The notes beneath the pieces were generated by a model, which saw nothing but the letters and a program-made list of their open reading frames with translations, had not been told where the DNA came from and made no database searches. Made by a program: the position numbers and the translations under genes. A DNA stretch of 64,000 nt from Cyclospora cayetanensis (taxonomy: Eukaryota; Apicomplexa; Conoidasida; Eucoccidiorida; Eimeriidae), in the NCBI RefSeq assembly GCF_002999335.1, contig NW_020312130.1, forward strand, positions 17,759 to 81,758. Direction: 5' to 3'. Of the stretch, positions 35,166-47,149 are shown one piece after another (the first letter of the stretch is position 1; every line of letters begins with the position of its first letter).

Positions 35166-38100
35166 GCGCCGAGGACACGGTAGGGGCAGTGTCTAGAGAA
35201 CTGTCGCGGGGAGCGACAGCTTCAGTGACTGAAGGGGCAATGGCGGGTCTTGCTCATGACGATCCAGCTTTTTGGCTTAGTTTAGCTAACAATGCTAGTC
35301 ACCATTGATGGTGTTACTCGGTTTGTTCTGTGATTTTTCTTCCCCAGATCATCCTAAGCCAGAAATAGCGACCCTCCTTAAGGAAAAATGCTTGAGAAGT
35401 TCTTAGGCACTATCGTGAGAGTCTCTTTAACACTAATTTTTATGCGCAGACACGCTTAGGTAAGTTGTCCCTACATTCTTTCTTATGCCCTTTTTGGATC
35501 TTGTAAGTTGAGTATGCTGCATACACAAGCTGTATTTGTATTACGACACTCGTCTACGAAGAGCGGAGGTCCTGCAGAAGTAGTGGATATTCTCAGTCGC
35601 ATCAGCGGCACTGAGTCACCACACCGCCGCGGTCGTGTTGGATTGACTAGTGTCTGTGTATCTACTCCCTTCGATTTCACCTTACGTTCAAATGCACCCG
35701 ATCGCTGCCCTCTTTTGCACAGTTTTTATGTTCCTGCCTGCCTGGGGATTGGCGACACAGCAGGAACTCTTCTGCTATCTTGCGTGAGATTTGTATCGAT
35801 CGATATGAGCAGAACTGAGAGCGAATGTCTGAAATGGAAGGGAGGAAGTAGCGGGGTCTGCCACAAACAAGCTTCCTACTACATTAGCAATACTTTTCTA
35901 TGGGTTATATTCACTTTTTGACTTGTCTCGTTGGACATCTCGTATTGCAAATTCCTGTTTCCCCGAACCTAGGGGATGCATTGTTTTGTGTGTTTATGCT
36001 ACATGCTGTGTGACATTAGCTGTGAATACTATCAGTGCTTGGATAATGCAACAAGCACACTCTGTTGTCCTCTATTTGGAGAGAACTCTGCGGGGAGAGG
36101 AAGAAAGCGGGAGTTATTTCGACAAACACCAAACACCTTTCTGCCAAGATCATATTGAGTCACGAGTTGCGTGCTTCCGTGAGAAAACCTTGGCCGTATA
36201 GTCACATGACGTGTACCACACAACCAGTTTTTAATAGTATTGAGCTAGTCCCGCTCTGCAGCGCATAGCACGTAGGAAGCGTCAAGCCACACAGTGCATA
36301 CTTATGTATAACTTCCTGAAGGTAAGTGTCGCATGAACATTTCACTGTTTTGCTTGGTTCGCCATGCAAGCTGATCTCGCTGCAGACTGCGGACAGATTT
36401 GGCCTCGTAAACCACGGAAAAGCCCCAAGCCCCTAGGAATGGATAGCGATTGCTGATGAGAGTTCAGTGAAAGGTGTTATGTTCTGAAGTTTAGGATGAA
36501 TAGCAGGCTTAAGTGCCTACATGTGGGAGTTGACAACATACGGGGCCGTGGGGGGTTGCGGAGAGCGCTGCCTACAGGGGCTGAAGGTTCGGGGTTAAAA
36601 GACTAAAATAAATGGTATGGCTTGGGGTTCTGAATTTTTGTCTGCAAAAATATGGATGGAGACAATTAAGGAGATTACTAAGCTGCCTCATGTGTGCTTG
36701 CTCGTATTGCAGCGGCAGCAGCAGCTACTGCTGCAGTGGCTTCTGCCAGTGCTGCGCCAAGAGCAGCAAAAGAGAGCAGGAGAGGTAAACAGCAATACGA
36801 GTCACACTCTGCTTTTTCTGCTTTGTGATTTCCTGATATCTGGGGGCCTTTCCCCTGGACCCTAAACGCTAAACCATCGCGCGGCGTCTGCAGCGCTGTT
36901 GCGGCTCTTTTCTGTCTTGGAGAAGCTCCTGTTGCCTTGGTTTCGTCTGTTTCTTCATACTTTTCACCTTGTGGCGTCGCATGTTAGTTGGAGAGCAGCC
37001 ACAGCAACAAATCCGTGGGTGCCTGTACACCTCTCTGCATGCACTGCAATAACAGCGGCAATTCGGCTGCTTCTGCTGTTGCGAGCACTGCTGCTTCTAA
37101 GGTAGCAGAGAGAACTCCGGGGCCCCCTAGTGTAACCCTCTGCAGTGTTTCCCATTGCATTCCACCGTCGTCCGAGGCGTTCTAGCGCCGCTCTTGCTCG
37201 CCACAGCGGACGCCATAGCAGCAGAAGTTTTAGGAGCAGCAGCAACAGCTGCTGCTGCAAAATGCCATAGACCTCTGTTCTTTACCCTTGGTGCGCCTGT
37301 GGCTCTCGAACGGCGTTCACGGCTCGACTGCCTCCAGAGGCCTTCGTCTCGGCGTCTTGCTGCCCAGTCTACTCGTTGTATGTTCACCTGCCTCTCAGTC
37401 CTTCCTCGTCTGCACTCCGCTGAGGCTCTTCGCAGCAGCAGTTGTAGGCGCCGCAGCTTTAGAACACAGTCAGCGCTCCATTAGGAGTTCTTGCGAAGCC
37501 TCCACATCCAGAGTTTGCCAACTGTGCTCAGCCTAACGGTGGTCGCAGCTCAAAGCCACCCTTTCGGCCCGCTGTAATACTTCTGCCACAGAGCGTACGG
37601 ATGCATCGAAGCCATCTGCAGCAAAATCTACAGCTCCTGAGGCGTCCTCTTCACGTGTCTGTGCCTCGTTCCGCTGCAGCGCCTTGCCTAGCGACTGGTG
37701 CCACGTCTTTTCCCCCTGCCGTGTGCGCTGTATGTACACTTGAGCAGCAAGCTGGCTTTTAGCGGCGCGTTACTGTTCGCCGCATACTTGGGTTTACGCC
37801 AGGAAAAGACAGCAGCAGCTGTTTGCATCTTCTGCGAAACACTGTAAGAAGAGACCCCCTGGGGAGGCAGCAGCCTTAGCAACACCAGCGCAAAAAGCCC
37901 AACGCGGCAGTTTAAGACAGAGCGGCAGCCTCAGCCGCCTCACCTTGCACAGCAGGCACAAGACGCAAGTGCACCTGAAACTGCGTTGCAAGCTGCACGC
38001 AGTCTGGCAACTGCAGCGCAAGAAATACGTTTCTCTGGCATCCACTGCAATACGCAGCACCCTTACAGACAGAGCTGCCGACCAGCAGATCTGCGCGAGG

Positions 38101-38251
38101 AGGAGGATTACTACCTGCAGACGAGCCGCCCGTGTCGTTTAACACCGCTCTTGACGTTTTCCTGGATTTAACTGCAGCAGAGATAGCAGCAGCAGCAGCT
38201 GCTGCCTCACTGCCCCTTTCCCCTCTGCCTTCCCATCTACCGCGTTTGGCA
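35166..38251. other. Intergenic or unresolved 5' region of eIF2A
   Basis: 35166-36600 shows nothing. From 36700 the sequence becomes rich in GCA/GCT/CAG triplets. One open stretch at 37912-38171 (plus; reads TAAQEIRFSGIHCNTQH, then LREEEDYYLQ) and an Ala-rich exon-like piece at 36709-36786 may be upstream exons of eIF2A or of a separate Ala-rich gene. I could not join them in phase. A telomere-like ACCCTAAACGCTAAACC lies at about 36858. Confidence 0.35.
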
Positions 38252-39380
38252 ATGAGCGACATCAGAGCAGGGGCAGCAGGCAGCGCAGACGCTCACCCTG
38301 CAGGAGCAGCAGCGCCGACAGCTGACTGCACAGCAGCAACGAATATGGCGATAAACTTTGCAGGCGACGACCCGCTGATGTCTCCCGCCTGCGAAACCGT
38401 CTCAGCTGTTGCAGAAATCGAGCAGACAGCAGCCATCGCAGCAGCAGCCGCAGCAGCAGCCGCAGCAGTGCCCCCGCAGCCGCAGGTGCTTCGCACGGAA
38501 GCAGGCTGTTGCTTGCTGTGTCGTGAGAAGAAGGGGCTTACAGTTCTGCAGCTGCTCAGGGTACACCTGTCTTCGGAGGTTCCGGAAGAAGGAGGAGACA
38601 GCAGTGCCTCAGTCGAGGTCGCTGCCACGCGATCGGTGACTGGCGAACCACAGGATAGTGCTACGGGAAGCGCAACTGAGGCGGCAGCGTGCAGCAACGC
38701 TTACAGCAGCATGAATGGCGACTTCTCGGTGCAGCAGCAGCAGCAGCAGCCTCTGCAAACTGTTTTAATGCCATTGTTGTTCGTTCCGGGAGCAACAAAG
38801 GAGGCGTCGTGGTCTCCGTGCGGTCGAAGACTGGCTGTGGTGACTTCGGCTGGAGGACTGTTGCTGCTGGAGCATCCGACGTGGAGTGTGACTCCCCAGG
38901 TGCAACTGCAAGCTGCGCAGCAGCTGCTGCGCGCGGAGTGGCTGCTGAAGCAGGAGCGAGGGGAGTCGAAGGGTTCTGCAGCAGCGGCAGCCGCCGCTGC
39001 TGCAATTGCAGGTGCAACAATCGCCGCTGCCCCCACTGCAGCGCAAGCTGCGGCTGCAGCACTTCGGGAGGAGGTTCTGCAGCTGGTTACTGCCGAGCTG
39101 CAGCAGGAGCTCGTGTCTGCACCCCTGAAGCCAGAAATCGTGCCTCAGGATCAACACGCGCAGCTTGAAGACTACCAGCAGCAGCCCGTGCAAGTGGATC
39201 CCCAGGCTCAGGTGAAGGCGCTCCACTGGTCGCCTCTCGGAACTTATTTGGTAGCAAATATCCAGCCAGACGTGCGTTCCCAGCTGATGCAGCAGCGAGG
39301 CAGCAGCAACAACAGCACAGAAGGCGGCGTCAGCGGAGGCACTGAGGCCACTACCAACAAACCCGAAGTTACACCCCCTC

Positions 39381-39425
<45 letters not shown>

Positions 39426-42400
39426 CCTCCGCAACACCGGGGGCAGCTGCTGTCTCCGAGCACAACGTATTTGTGTGGGAAGTCTCGACGCGCAGCGTCA
39501 TGGTCTCATTGCAGCAGAAGAGGCTTGTCTGGCCCCTCCTACAATGGAGGGATGATGAAGCCTTTTGCTGCATGCAGAGTCGACCGCATTTGCTGGTAAG
39601 TGTTCCGCCTTTTCCCCCTCCCCACGCAGATACACTCACACAGATAGATAAACAAACACACGGATAGATAAACAAACACGCACACATGCACACATACATA
39701 CATACATACTTATTCCGCATACATTTTCTTTTGTGAGCCTCTCTTGCTCGCTCATTGTATTGTCACGCTCCCGATACGCTCCGGCTTCGATTTCTCTGCC
39801 ATACCTCTGGCCATGCACGCGCTGGCGTGCTGCAGTCGCTTTCCTTCTTGTGCTGCCTCGCCTGGTGACGCACATGCTCCCCCCGCCCCTCCCTCTGCTC
39901 CCGCAAGCGTTTGTTATTTCTCCGGCTTTTTGAGGGCAGATTTGCTGCCCCTCTCTGCGTCCTGTTGCCTCTTTGGCTTCCCGTCTTTGCTCGTGCATCT
40001 GTCTCTCCCTCTCTCTCGCTGCTTATAGCTTTACGTGAGAGTGAAAAGGTTTGAGCTGGGCCCGACTGGGCTGTACTTGGTACGCATACGTATATGCCTG
40101 GCTGCAGCTGCAGCTGCAGCTGCAAGCTGTATACCAGGTGTGCAGCTTGGCGTCTTGCGAGAGATGAAGGCTGCATGCTGCGGTGTGGGGGCCCTCGCAG
40201 GTGTATCCTGGTAACGACCTGAGACGCCTTCTCCTCCGCGTGTTTGTGCGGCGTCTGAAAACCTTTGAGGTGTGCCCGGCTTTGCAGCTTCAGCAGCAGG
40301 AGGAGCAGCAAGCGCAGCAGCAGCAGCAGCGATTGTGCATTGCCTGTTTCTCCTTTGGAGCCACCCAGCAGCAGCAGCAGGCGGCTGCTTCCCCGCCGTC
40401 CTTCTCGGTTATTGAAATTCCCAACGTTGCAGCGGCTGCCTCGTTCTCTGCATGCGCAGTAGCCGCTGCGAAGGAAAACGGAGAGGACGTGGAGGCGGCT
40501 GCTTGCTTCGAACCAGCACCGAATCCTCAGCAGCAGCTTCTGGACGTGCTGCAGGAGCAGCTGCAGAAGTGCGTGGACTCTGCGGGGGGGGGTGGTAATA
40601 GTGGCGGAGCTGGAGGGAGTGGCGGAGCTGGAGGGAGTGGCGGAGCTGGAGGGAGTGGCGGAGCTGGAGGGAGTGGTGGAGCTGGAGGGAGTGGCGGAGC
40701 TGGAGGGAGCGTCGGTAGCAGAGGTGCTGGGAGTGCAGGTGGGGGGAGTGGTGCAGCAGCTGGGGAGGGGGCTTCGGAGGCAGCAGCAGCAGCAGCAGCA
40801 GCAGCAGCTACTGCTGCTGCTGCTGCTTCAGTGCCTGCCGCTCGGGCTGCTGCTGCTGTGTCTGCGGCAACAGCAGTCGAAGCCTTGGCAGCCTATGAAA
40901 AGTCGCTGGTACGGCTGCTAGCGTGGCAAATTCTGCCATCTGCGGATTCTACGGATTTCCAGTGGAGTCCGTCGGGCGCAGCGCTGCTCGTTGTCGCCAA
41001 CACCACAGTGGATGCAACAGGTATTTTTCTTTGCTCTTCTTTGCCTTGCCGAGCGTTCCTTCTTTGGAAAAGCCGCTTTGTCTTTTGAAGTGTGGCGTCC
41101 TCCGCCCTCCCTGGAACGTCTGTTTGTCTACTTGTCTGTAGCAGTGCGTGCCTTCGCTGCATTGCACGCGTGTTTGCTCCGCATTTTCAACGCCTTTGTG
41201 TTTTGCATCGTTGCCTTTTCCCGCCGCATCGCCTGCGCATGTGCACGCTCATGTATCCTCCCTTCTTGGCTGCAAGGAGGGCTTGAGCCGCCGCTTCTCC
41301 CTGCTGCTGCGTCTTTCCGCGTTGCTGTAGGGGAAAATTATGGAGGCGTGGGAGACTGCTGGGCAGTGTCTCTGGGACCGCCGCAGCATCCCCAAGCAAT
41401 CTCCGCGCTGCAGCACTTACAGCGGCTCGCTCTCCAGCAGCAGCAGCAACAGCAGCAGCCACAAGAGGAGTCTCGGTTGTCGCTATACTGCTGCGTGCGG
41501 CGCATCAGCAAGAAGGTCGTGCAGGATGTCAAGTGGAGCCCTACAAGGGACGAATTTGTCCTTATTGAAGGAAAATCTCCGAGCGGTAAGCCGTCACCTT
41601 TGGGCTTTTCAAGGCGCACGAGGGAGTTTTGTTTTGCTGATCTGTTGTTGTGGGCCGTGTGGTGTCTCCTGGGGCACACACACACACACACACACACGTA
41701 TCTCTCTCGCTGTTGCCACGTGGGCGGTAGCTCTTATAAGGCGAGGGAGGATTCGAGCCAGCTGATTGGAGATGCTATCCTGGTGGACGGTTCGATGCAT
41801 GGGGCGTGTTTCGCCGCGCGCTTTGACAAGTCCATGGCTGTGTGGGGGTGTATGCAAGAAAACACACATCTGTCTATGACCTTCGGCATGCAAGAATGCA
41901 TGCACATATTGGACACGCTTTGTGTCAGAAGGCGGGGCAGAAGACGCGCAACATCTCGCCACATTTCCTGTATGTTTGTGTGTGTGTCTGTCTGCTCTGC
42001 TGTCGCAGACATTGTACTGTTGGATCGCCAAGGACGCACGCAGTTTGTATTTCCGCGCCGCTACCGCAACTTTGTGTCCTTCTGTCCGTTCGGGCAGATG
42101 GCAGTAATTGCTGGCTTTGGGAATTTAGCCGGTACGACACGTCTCCCATTTCTCGTGCTTCTCTCAAGTGTATCTCACGGAAGGGGTGCCTGCCTTTTTC
42201 TCTTCACTTGAGAGGGAAGGAAGAGCAGGAAGGAAGGAAGAAGGAAAGGGTTGATTGTTGTCTTTGTGCCTTGTCCTCGATCATCTGATGCCTGGGATGT
42301 TTTAGAATCTTTCGCATCGGAAACCTCTGTTGCCTGTTGCGTTGTGTTCTCTCGATTTCCGAGAGCTTTTCTCTCTCTCTCTCTCTATCTGGGCTGAGCC

Positions 42401-43903
42401 TTGCCGTATGTGTATTCGGCTGTCGTGTCTTTTTCTGTCCCATGCCCCTCTCCCTCTTCCCCCTCTACATCCTACCCCTCTTCTCTATGAATGTGTGCTC
42501 CTTTGTGCCAGTATTTGCGAGATTTACGCGCGGAAACTGCGTGTGCTTGACACGCCTGGTTCCTGCCTCCCGCCGCCTCCCCGTATTGGCTGGGGCCTGT
42601 GGTCGTGCTGCCTGCTGTCTTGAAGATAGATTTTTGCCGCCTCGAAATTTTTTCGTCCCCTTGCGCATGATGCATGCAGGTGAAGTAAGCTTCTATTTCC
42701 GAGACAGGGCCTCTCACGGCATGCAGCACATCAGTGAATTCAGAGCGCCTTGCAGCGTTTTAGCGCTTTGGGCTCCCTGCGGCTCGTATTTCGCAACGGC
42801 GTCCACTTACCCCCGCATGAAAGTCGACAACTGCCTGAATGTTTTGGACTACACAGGCAAGCATGTTCTGCTGCTGCAGCCACAAACGCGTTTGCGGGGG
42901 GGGGCACTAACTAGGCTGTTTCTTCGTTCCTGCCTTCTTGCTCCAAGGTGTCGACTCCGCGGCTGGCTGCGGGTGCCTTTGTTGCAGGCGAGCCTGTGCA
43001 GCGCCTCCAGTTTGACGAGCTGTATCACATTGCCTGGAAACCTGAGTCCGACTTGTAAGTAGCACAGCAGTAACAGTGCAGCAGTAACAGTGCAGCACTA
43101 GCAGCACACAGGAAGCAGCAGCAGTGTTAGGAGGCGAGCAGGTGCCCACCCTAGGGCGAGTCCAACCTGTCTCACGGGGGTGTGGTGTGTTGCGCAGAGT
43201 GCCTCCGCTGCCTCCCCGCCGAAACGAACGGCTGCTAGCTCTAGCAGAAAATCAAGCTTTTAGACCTCGAGGTGCTGCGCAGCAGCGCGGGATCACTGCC
43301 CGCATCATGAATGGTGAGTGATAGAGTGGTGAATCTCTAACCCCCCTTATGGACGTGGCAGTGAGGCGGCTGCTGCTGCTGTCACTGCTGGGTTGTGGGG
43401 TCGGCCATGAGTATTACAGGGCGACTTCCTCGTGCACTCTGGCGATCGCTTTCCTCTTTTAGTCTTCCTGCCTGCTTTTTTCCAAGACCTCCTGCATAAA
43501 GTCACGTGCTACTTTGCAGAGAGAGCGGTGCATAAAGTCACGTGGTACTTTGCAGAGAGAGCGGGAGACTCCGATTTGTGGCGCTGCGCGACGACTTGGG
43601 GAGTCCAGGGGGAGGTCCTCTCTGCCGCCTTCTCTGAGCCGACTCTTGTTGAGCCTCCTCCTCGACTCCCTTCGTCAGATTTTTCTTATTTGCAGTGCTC
43701 TCCCTCTCCTTCTTTTCCTGCGTTACTCAGGGGAGGCTCTCGACGAGTCCGAGCTGCCCGAGGAACTGCGCAGGCAGCGCGAGCAGATGAGGAGACGCAA
43801 GACAGCTGCTGCTGCAGCAAAGAAAAAAGAAACCGAGATTGTCGAATTGGAGTGGAGGCGGCGTACGATGATGCTGTCGGAACTGCTGTGCAGCTCTTCT
43901 TAA
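38252..43903 (+). CDS. EIF2A: Eukaryotic translation initiation factor 2A
   Basis: eIF2A (not the eIF2 alpha subunit) is a WD-repeat beta-propeller protein that can deliver initiator tRNA to 40S subunits. Exons in phase: 38252-39595, 40029-40079, 40201-41020, 41331-41585, 42009-42131, 42680-42856, 42988-43054, 43198-43313, 43731-43903 (1041 residues if it stops there). Blade motifs visible: KEASWSPCGRRLAVV, VKALHWSPLGTYLVA, HNVFVWEVSTRSV, DFQWSPSGAALLVVA, ATGENYGG (family: TGxSYYGE), VQDVKWSPTRDEFVLIEG, FVSFCPFGQMAVIAGFGNLA (the diagnostic AGFGNL), STYPRMKVDNCLNVLDYTG, YHIAWKPE, and AFRPRGAA after the propeller. Ala, Gln and Gly repeats sit in loops. Intron 6 uses a GC donor (CACAG/GCAAGC). 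The start may lie further upstream. The last exon may instead splice at 43862 into the GYF exons. Confidence 0.85.
38424..38474 (+). repeat. Poly-Ala GCA tract in eIF2A
   Basis: GCA/GCC triplets encode a run of about 12 Ala in exon 1. A second GCT run at about 39386-39424 encodes about 14 Ala, and another lies at 40783-40858. Confidence 0.85.
40603..40710 (+). repeat. 18-bp minisatellite, six copies, encoding GGAGGS
   Basis: Six direct copies of GGCGGAGCTGGAGGGAGT, with single-base variants in copies 5 and 6, encode a Gly-rich linker in eIF2A exon 3. The length is a multiple of three, so copy changes keep the frame. Confidence 0.95.
41675..41697 (+). repeat. CA microsatellite in eIF2A intron 4
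   Basis: (CA) about 11 copies; intronic. Confidence 0.9.
43494..43565 (+). repeat. 36-bp tandem duplication in eIF2A intron 8
   Basis: Two adjacent copies of a 36-bp unit beginning GCATAAAGTCACGT, differing at about two positions. Each carries a CTTTGCAG, so the duplication adds a second acceptor-like site inside the intron. Confidence 0.85.
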
Positions 43904-44024
43904 AACTGCCGGCCTAACGCAGCCCTTCCCTCTCAGGTGCTACTGCGGTTGCTCTGCCCCGAAGTTTCCGCAGCAGCAGCTTCATAGCTGGCCGTGCTGC
44001 CTGTGCGGCTGCTGGTGTGTTCAG

Positions 44025-44942
44025 AGCCAAGATCTGAGCAAAAAGCATCTCAGGACGAGGCAGCGGGAGCAGCTGCCGCTGCTCCCGCTGCTCCAGCGGC
44101 GGAGAAGAAGCAGAGGAGCGCAGGCAGCGGCAGCTCCACCAATTTGTCACAAGTCATTTCCGCAGGTAAAGGTACCGCGCTATCAGCAGCAACAGGACGC
44201 CAGCAGCTGCAAGAGGGTGCTCCCCCTGCGTCAGGCAGCGGCCCTTCTTCGGGTGATGAAGCGACAGAGGCGCAGTGTACTGCAGCAAAGCAGCAGCGGC
44301 AGCAGCAGCAGCTGTCACAGCAGCAGCAGCAGCAGCGCAGGAAGGCTTCAGACTTTGCCTCTTTTGGGCCAGATTTTGTGGCTCCCAGCAGTAAGTCAAG
44401 CGTGTTTTTGCTGCTTTCGTTTCACGCCTGAAAAAGCTATTTGCAGAACTGCGGCTCCTGCAGGCACCTAGTTGTCCTTCCTTCTAGTGGTATTTTGATT
44501 GGATTGCGGTTTTTTACTTCCCAGATGCAGTGGAAGATTTGGCAGCGATGTTGGAGCAGCACTCTCTGCAACACATCCAGCAGCAACAGCAGCAGCAAAA
44601 ACAGCGCCAGCAACATTGGCAGCAGCAGTGGCAGCAGCAGCAGCTCCAACAACAGCAACTGCAGCAGCAGCTGCAACAACAGCAGCAGCTACAACAACAG
44701 CAGCAGCTACAACAACAGCAGCAGCTGCAACAACAGCAGCAGCTGCAACAACAGCAGCAGCTGCAACAACAGCAGCAGCAGCTACAGCAGCAGCTACAGC
44801 AGCAGCAACTGCAGCAGCAGCTGTTGCAGCAGGGTTCTCGCAATGCAGGACCGCAACAGCACCAGCAGGCAGCACCAGCAACTCTCCAAGCGTTGGGGGC
44901 AACACCGGCTGCGGTGGGTGTTATTGGCTCCCAGGTGCGGCC

Positions 44943-44997
<55 letters not shown>

Positions 44998-45454
44998 TTG
45001 TCGCAGCAGCAGCAGCAGCAACTGTTGCAGCATCTGCAGCAGCAGCTTCAGATGCATCATGCGGGAAGCGGTGGTTTCTCGCGGGTACCAGGACACAACA
45101 CGCAGCAGCAGCAGCAACAGCAGCAGCAGCAACAGCAACAGCAGCTATCGGCAGAAGAGCTTTCTGCAGCATTGCGGATGGTGCTGCCTAATGCCCCTGC
45201 AGCGCAGCAGCATCAGTTGCTGCGTCAGCTGCAGCAACATCAGTGGCAACAAGCCAACCGAGGAGAAGGCGCACTCAGCGCCATTGCAGCAGCTGCTGCA
45301 CGACAGCAGCAGATGCTGCTTCTTAGGCAGCAGCAGCAAGATCTGGTATGATTCTGACCGCTTTCTTGTTTTCGTTTGCTGCTGCTCTCCCTGCTGCTTC
45401 CTTAGCTCTTGGGTGCACGTCTATGTTTCTACTTGTGTTCGGTGTCGGTCTGCG

Positions 45455-45489
<35 letters not shown>

Positions 45490-45688
45490 ACAGCAACAGC
45501 AACAACAGCAACAGCAGCAACAGCAACAACAGCAACAGCAGCAGCTGGAGTCCCAGCTGCGACCCTTACTGCAGCAGCTGCAGCGCAGCAGCGGAGACGC
45601 AACACTCGGGCGTGGAGCTGTTGCAATGCAGCAGCAGCAAAAAGCGCTTGCACTGCTGCGCGCCGCTGCAGCGCAGCAGCAAAAACAG

Positions 45689-45722
<34 letters not shown>

Positions 45723-47149
45723 GTAGTTTGTCCTTGCAGCAGCAGCAAGCCTTGCAGCAGCAAGAACTGCAACGCCAGCAGCAACAAATGCAGCAGCAGC
45801 AACAGCTGTTGCAGCTGCAGCAGCACCACTCGGAGCTGCAACGGGATGCTGCGCTGGATTTACAGCATCAGCATCACCCCCAGAGACAGCCGGCTTCCCC
45901 TGCAGCAGCAGCGGCTGCTGCCCTAATGCAACTTCCTAGGGAACAAGCTCGCTTGCTGCTGCAGCGGCTGCAACAAGGAGAAGGAGCCCAGAAAACCGCG
46001 CAACTGCTGCAACAATTGCAGCAGCAGCAGCTCGAGCAGCAGGAGGCGCAGCAGCAACAGCAGTATCGTGGCTCTCGCGCTGCAGCCGCAGCTCAGCAAC
46101 GGTACGGTGTGCGACAGCAAGCGTGGGATAGCAGCAGCGCCGAAAATGAGCAGCACCAATACGCGAGGCAGCAGCAGCAGCAGCAGCAGCTTCAATTGCT
46201 ACAGCAATTGCAGCAGCAGCAGCAGCAGCAGCAATTGCAGCAGCAGCAGCCGCCGCCGCAGCAGCAGCAGCAGCAGCAGCAGCCGCAACAGCAGCAGCAG
46301 CAGCAGCACAAGCAGCAGCTGCAGCAGCAACTGCTGCTCCAGCAACAGCTCCAGCAGCAGCAACAACTGCAGGAACAGCAATTGTTACAGCAGCAGCAGC
46401 AACTGCAGCAGTTATTGCAGCAACAGCAGCAGCGGCAGCAGCAGCAGAACCGCCGGCCTGATGTAATGACTGAAAAATGTTGGCAGTACATTGATCCGAA
46501 AGGCCATGTTCAGGTGAGACTTTCGGTTTGCTGATGCATGTTGCACCAGTGCTGCCGATGGCAATGGCATGAAGGGAGATTTCGGCTCTCGGGGAGCTTC
46601 GACGTAGAATGTCGTGTGCCCGAGTTGCAAGCGGGCATTTCTTCGGTGTAAACGTTGGGTAGCGTGGTGGAGTGTTCACTTGCTTTTTTCCTTTCGGCTG
46701 CTCTCTGCGTGTAAATGTAGGGCCCCTTCCTCATCAAGGAGATGTTCATTTGGAATACCATGGGTTACTTTGATCCAGCGCTTCCCGTGCGCTGCTGCCC
46801 CTCGGACAGGTTTGTTCCACTGAATAAACTGTATCCGCCTCCAATAAGGCCTTTCACGCAGCCACCCAAGCCTCAGGCAGCGGCGACTGTTGCAGCAGCC
46901 GCAATAGCCGCAGCAGCAGCCACCACTGCTGCTGGGTTCGGAACTAACAACGGGGGCGTGCCCTCAACTTCCAATACACAAAACACGGGGGGACTCACTG
47001 CTCCCTCCTCGACTCTCCTTGAGGATTGCGGCAATGGCAATAACACCGGAAGCTCTGGAGGGCCTTCCCTGGGCGAGCTTGGCGCTGCAGCTGCTGCCTC
47101 TGGGGGCAGCATACCCCATAGCAGCAACAACAACGATGGGCGCAGTTGA
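44025..47149 (+). CDS. GYF-domain segment with extreme poly-Gln content (own gene, or 3' part of the eIF2A gene)
   Basis: Exons in phase: 44025-44390, 44525-45345, 45458-46513 and 46721-47149. Exon 1 has no in-frame ATG and begins at a phase-2 acceptor (TGTGTTCAG), so a coding exon must precede it. The only obvious one is eIF2A exon 9. After an Ala/Ser-rich stretch comes SDFASFGPDFVAPS and VEDLAAMLEQHSLQHIQ, then about 600 residues mostly Gln encoded by CAG/CAA. Near the C-terminus is a clear GYF domain split by an intron: KCWQYIDPKGHVQ / GPFLIKEMFIWNTMGYFDP, then ALPVRCCPSDRFVPL. The hallmark GPF, W and GYF residues are all present. GYF domains bind Pro-rich peptides (PPG-phi) and, in GIGYF proteins, link 4EHP/CCR4-NOT repression to mRNAs. 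A Gly/Ser/Asn-rich tail ends the protein. Confidence 0.8.
44572..46445 (+). repeat. CAG/CAA repeat field encoding poly-Gln
   Basis: Nearly continuous CAG and CAA triplets. They include an 18-bp higher-order unit (QLQQQQ) around 44680-44780, a pure (CAG)n run of about 17 copies at 44944-44994, and mixed tracts at 45105-45145, 45458-45545 and 46170-46445. It is broken only by the intron at 45346-45457. Confidence 0.95.

Noticed and set aside
43937..44035. An additional short exon (reads ATAVALPRSFRSSSFIAGR) after eIF2A exon 9
   Set aside because: It can be joined in phase, but it ends in a stop shortly after, resembles nothing in the family, and competes with the better junction to 44025.
44514..46381. 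Minus-strand poly-Cys, poly-Leu and poly-Ala ORFs opposite the GYF segment
   Set aside because: Shadows of the CAG field; the plus-strand frame has the GYF domain and consistent splicing.
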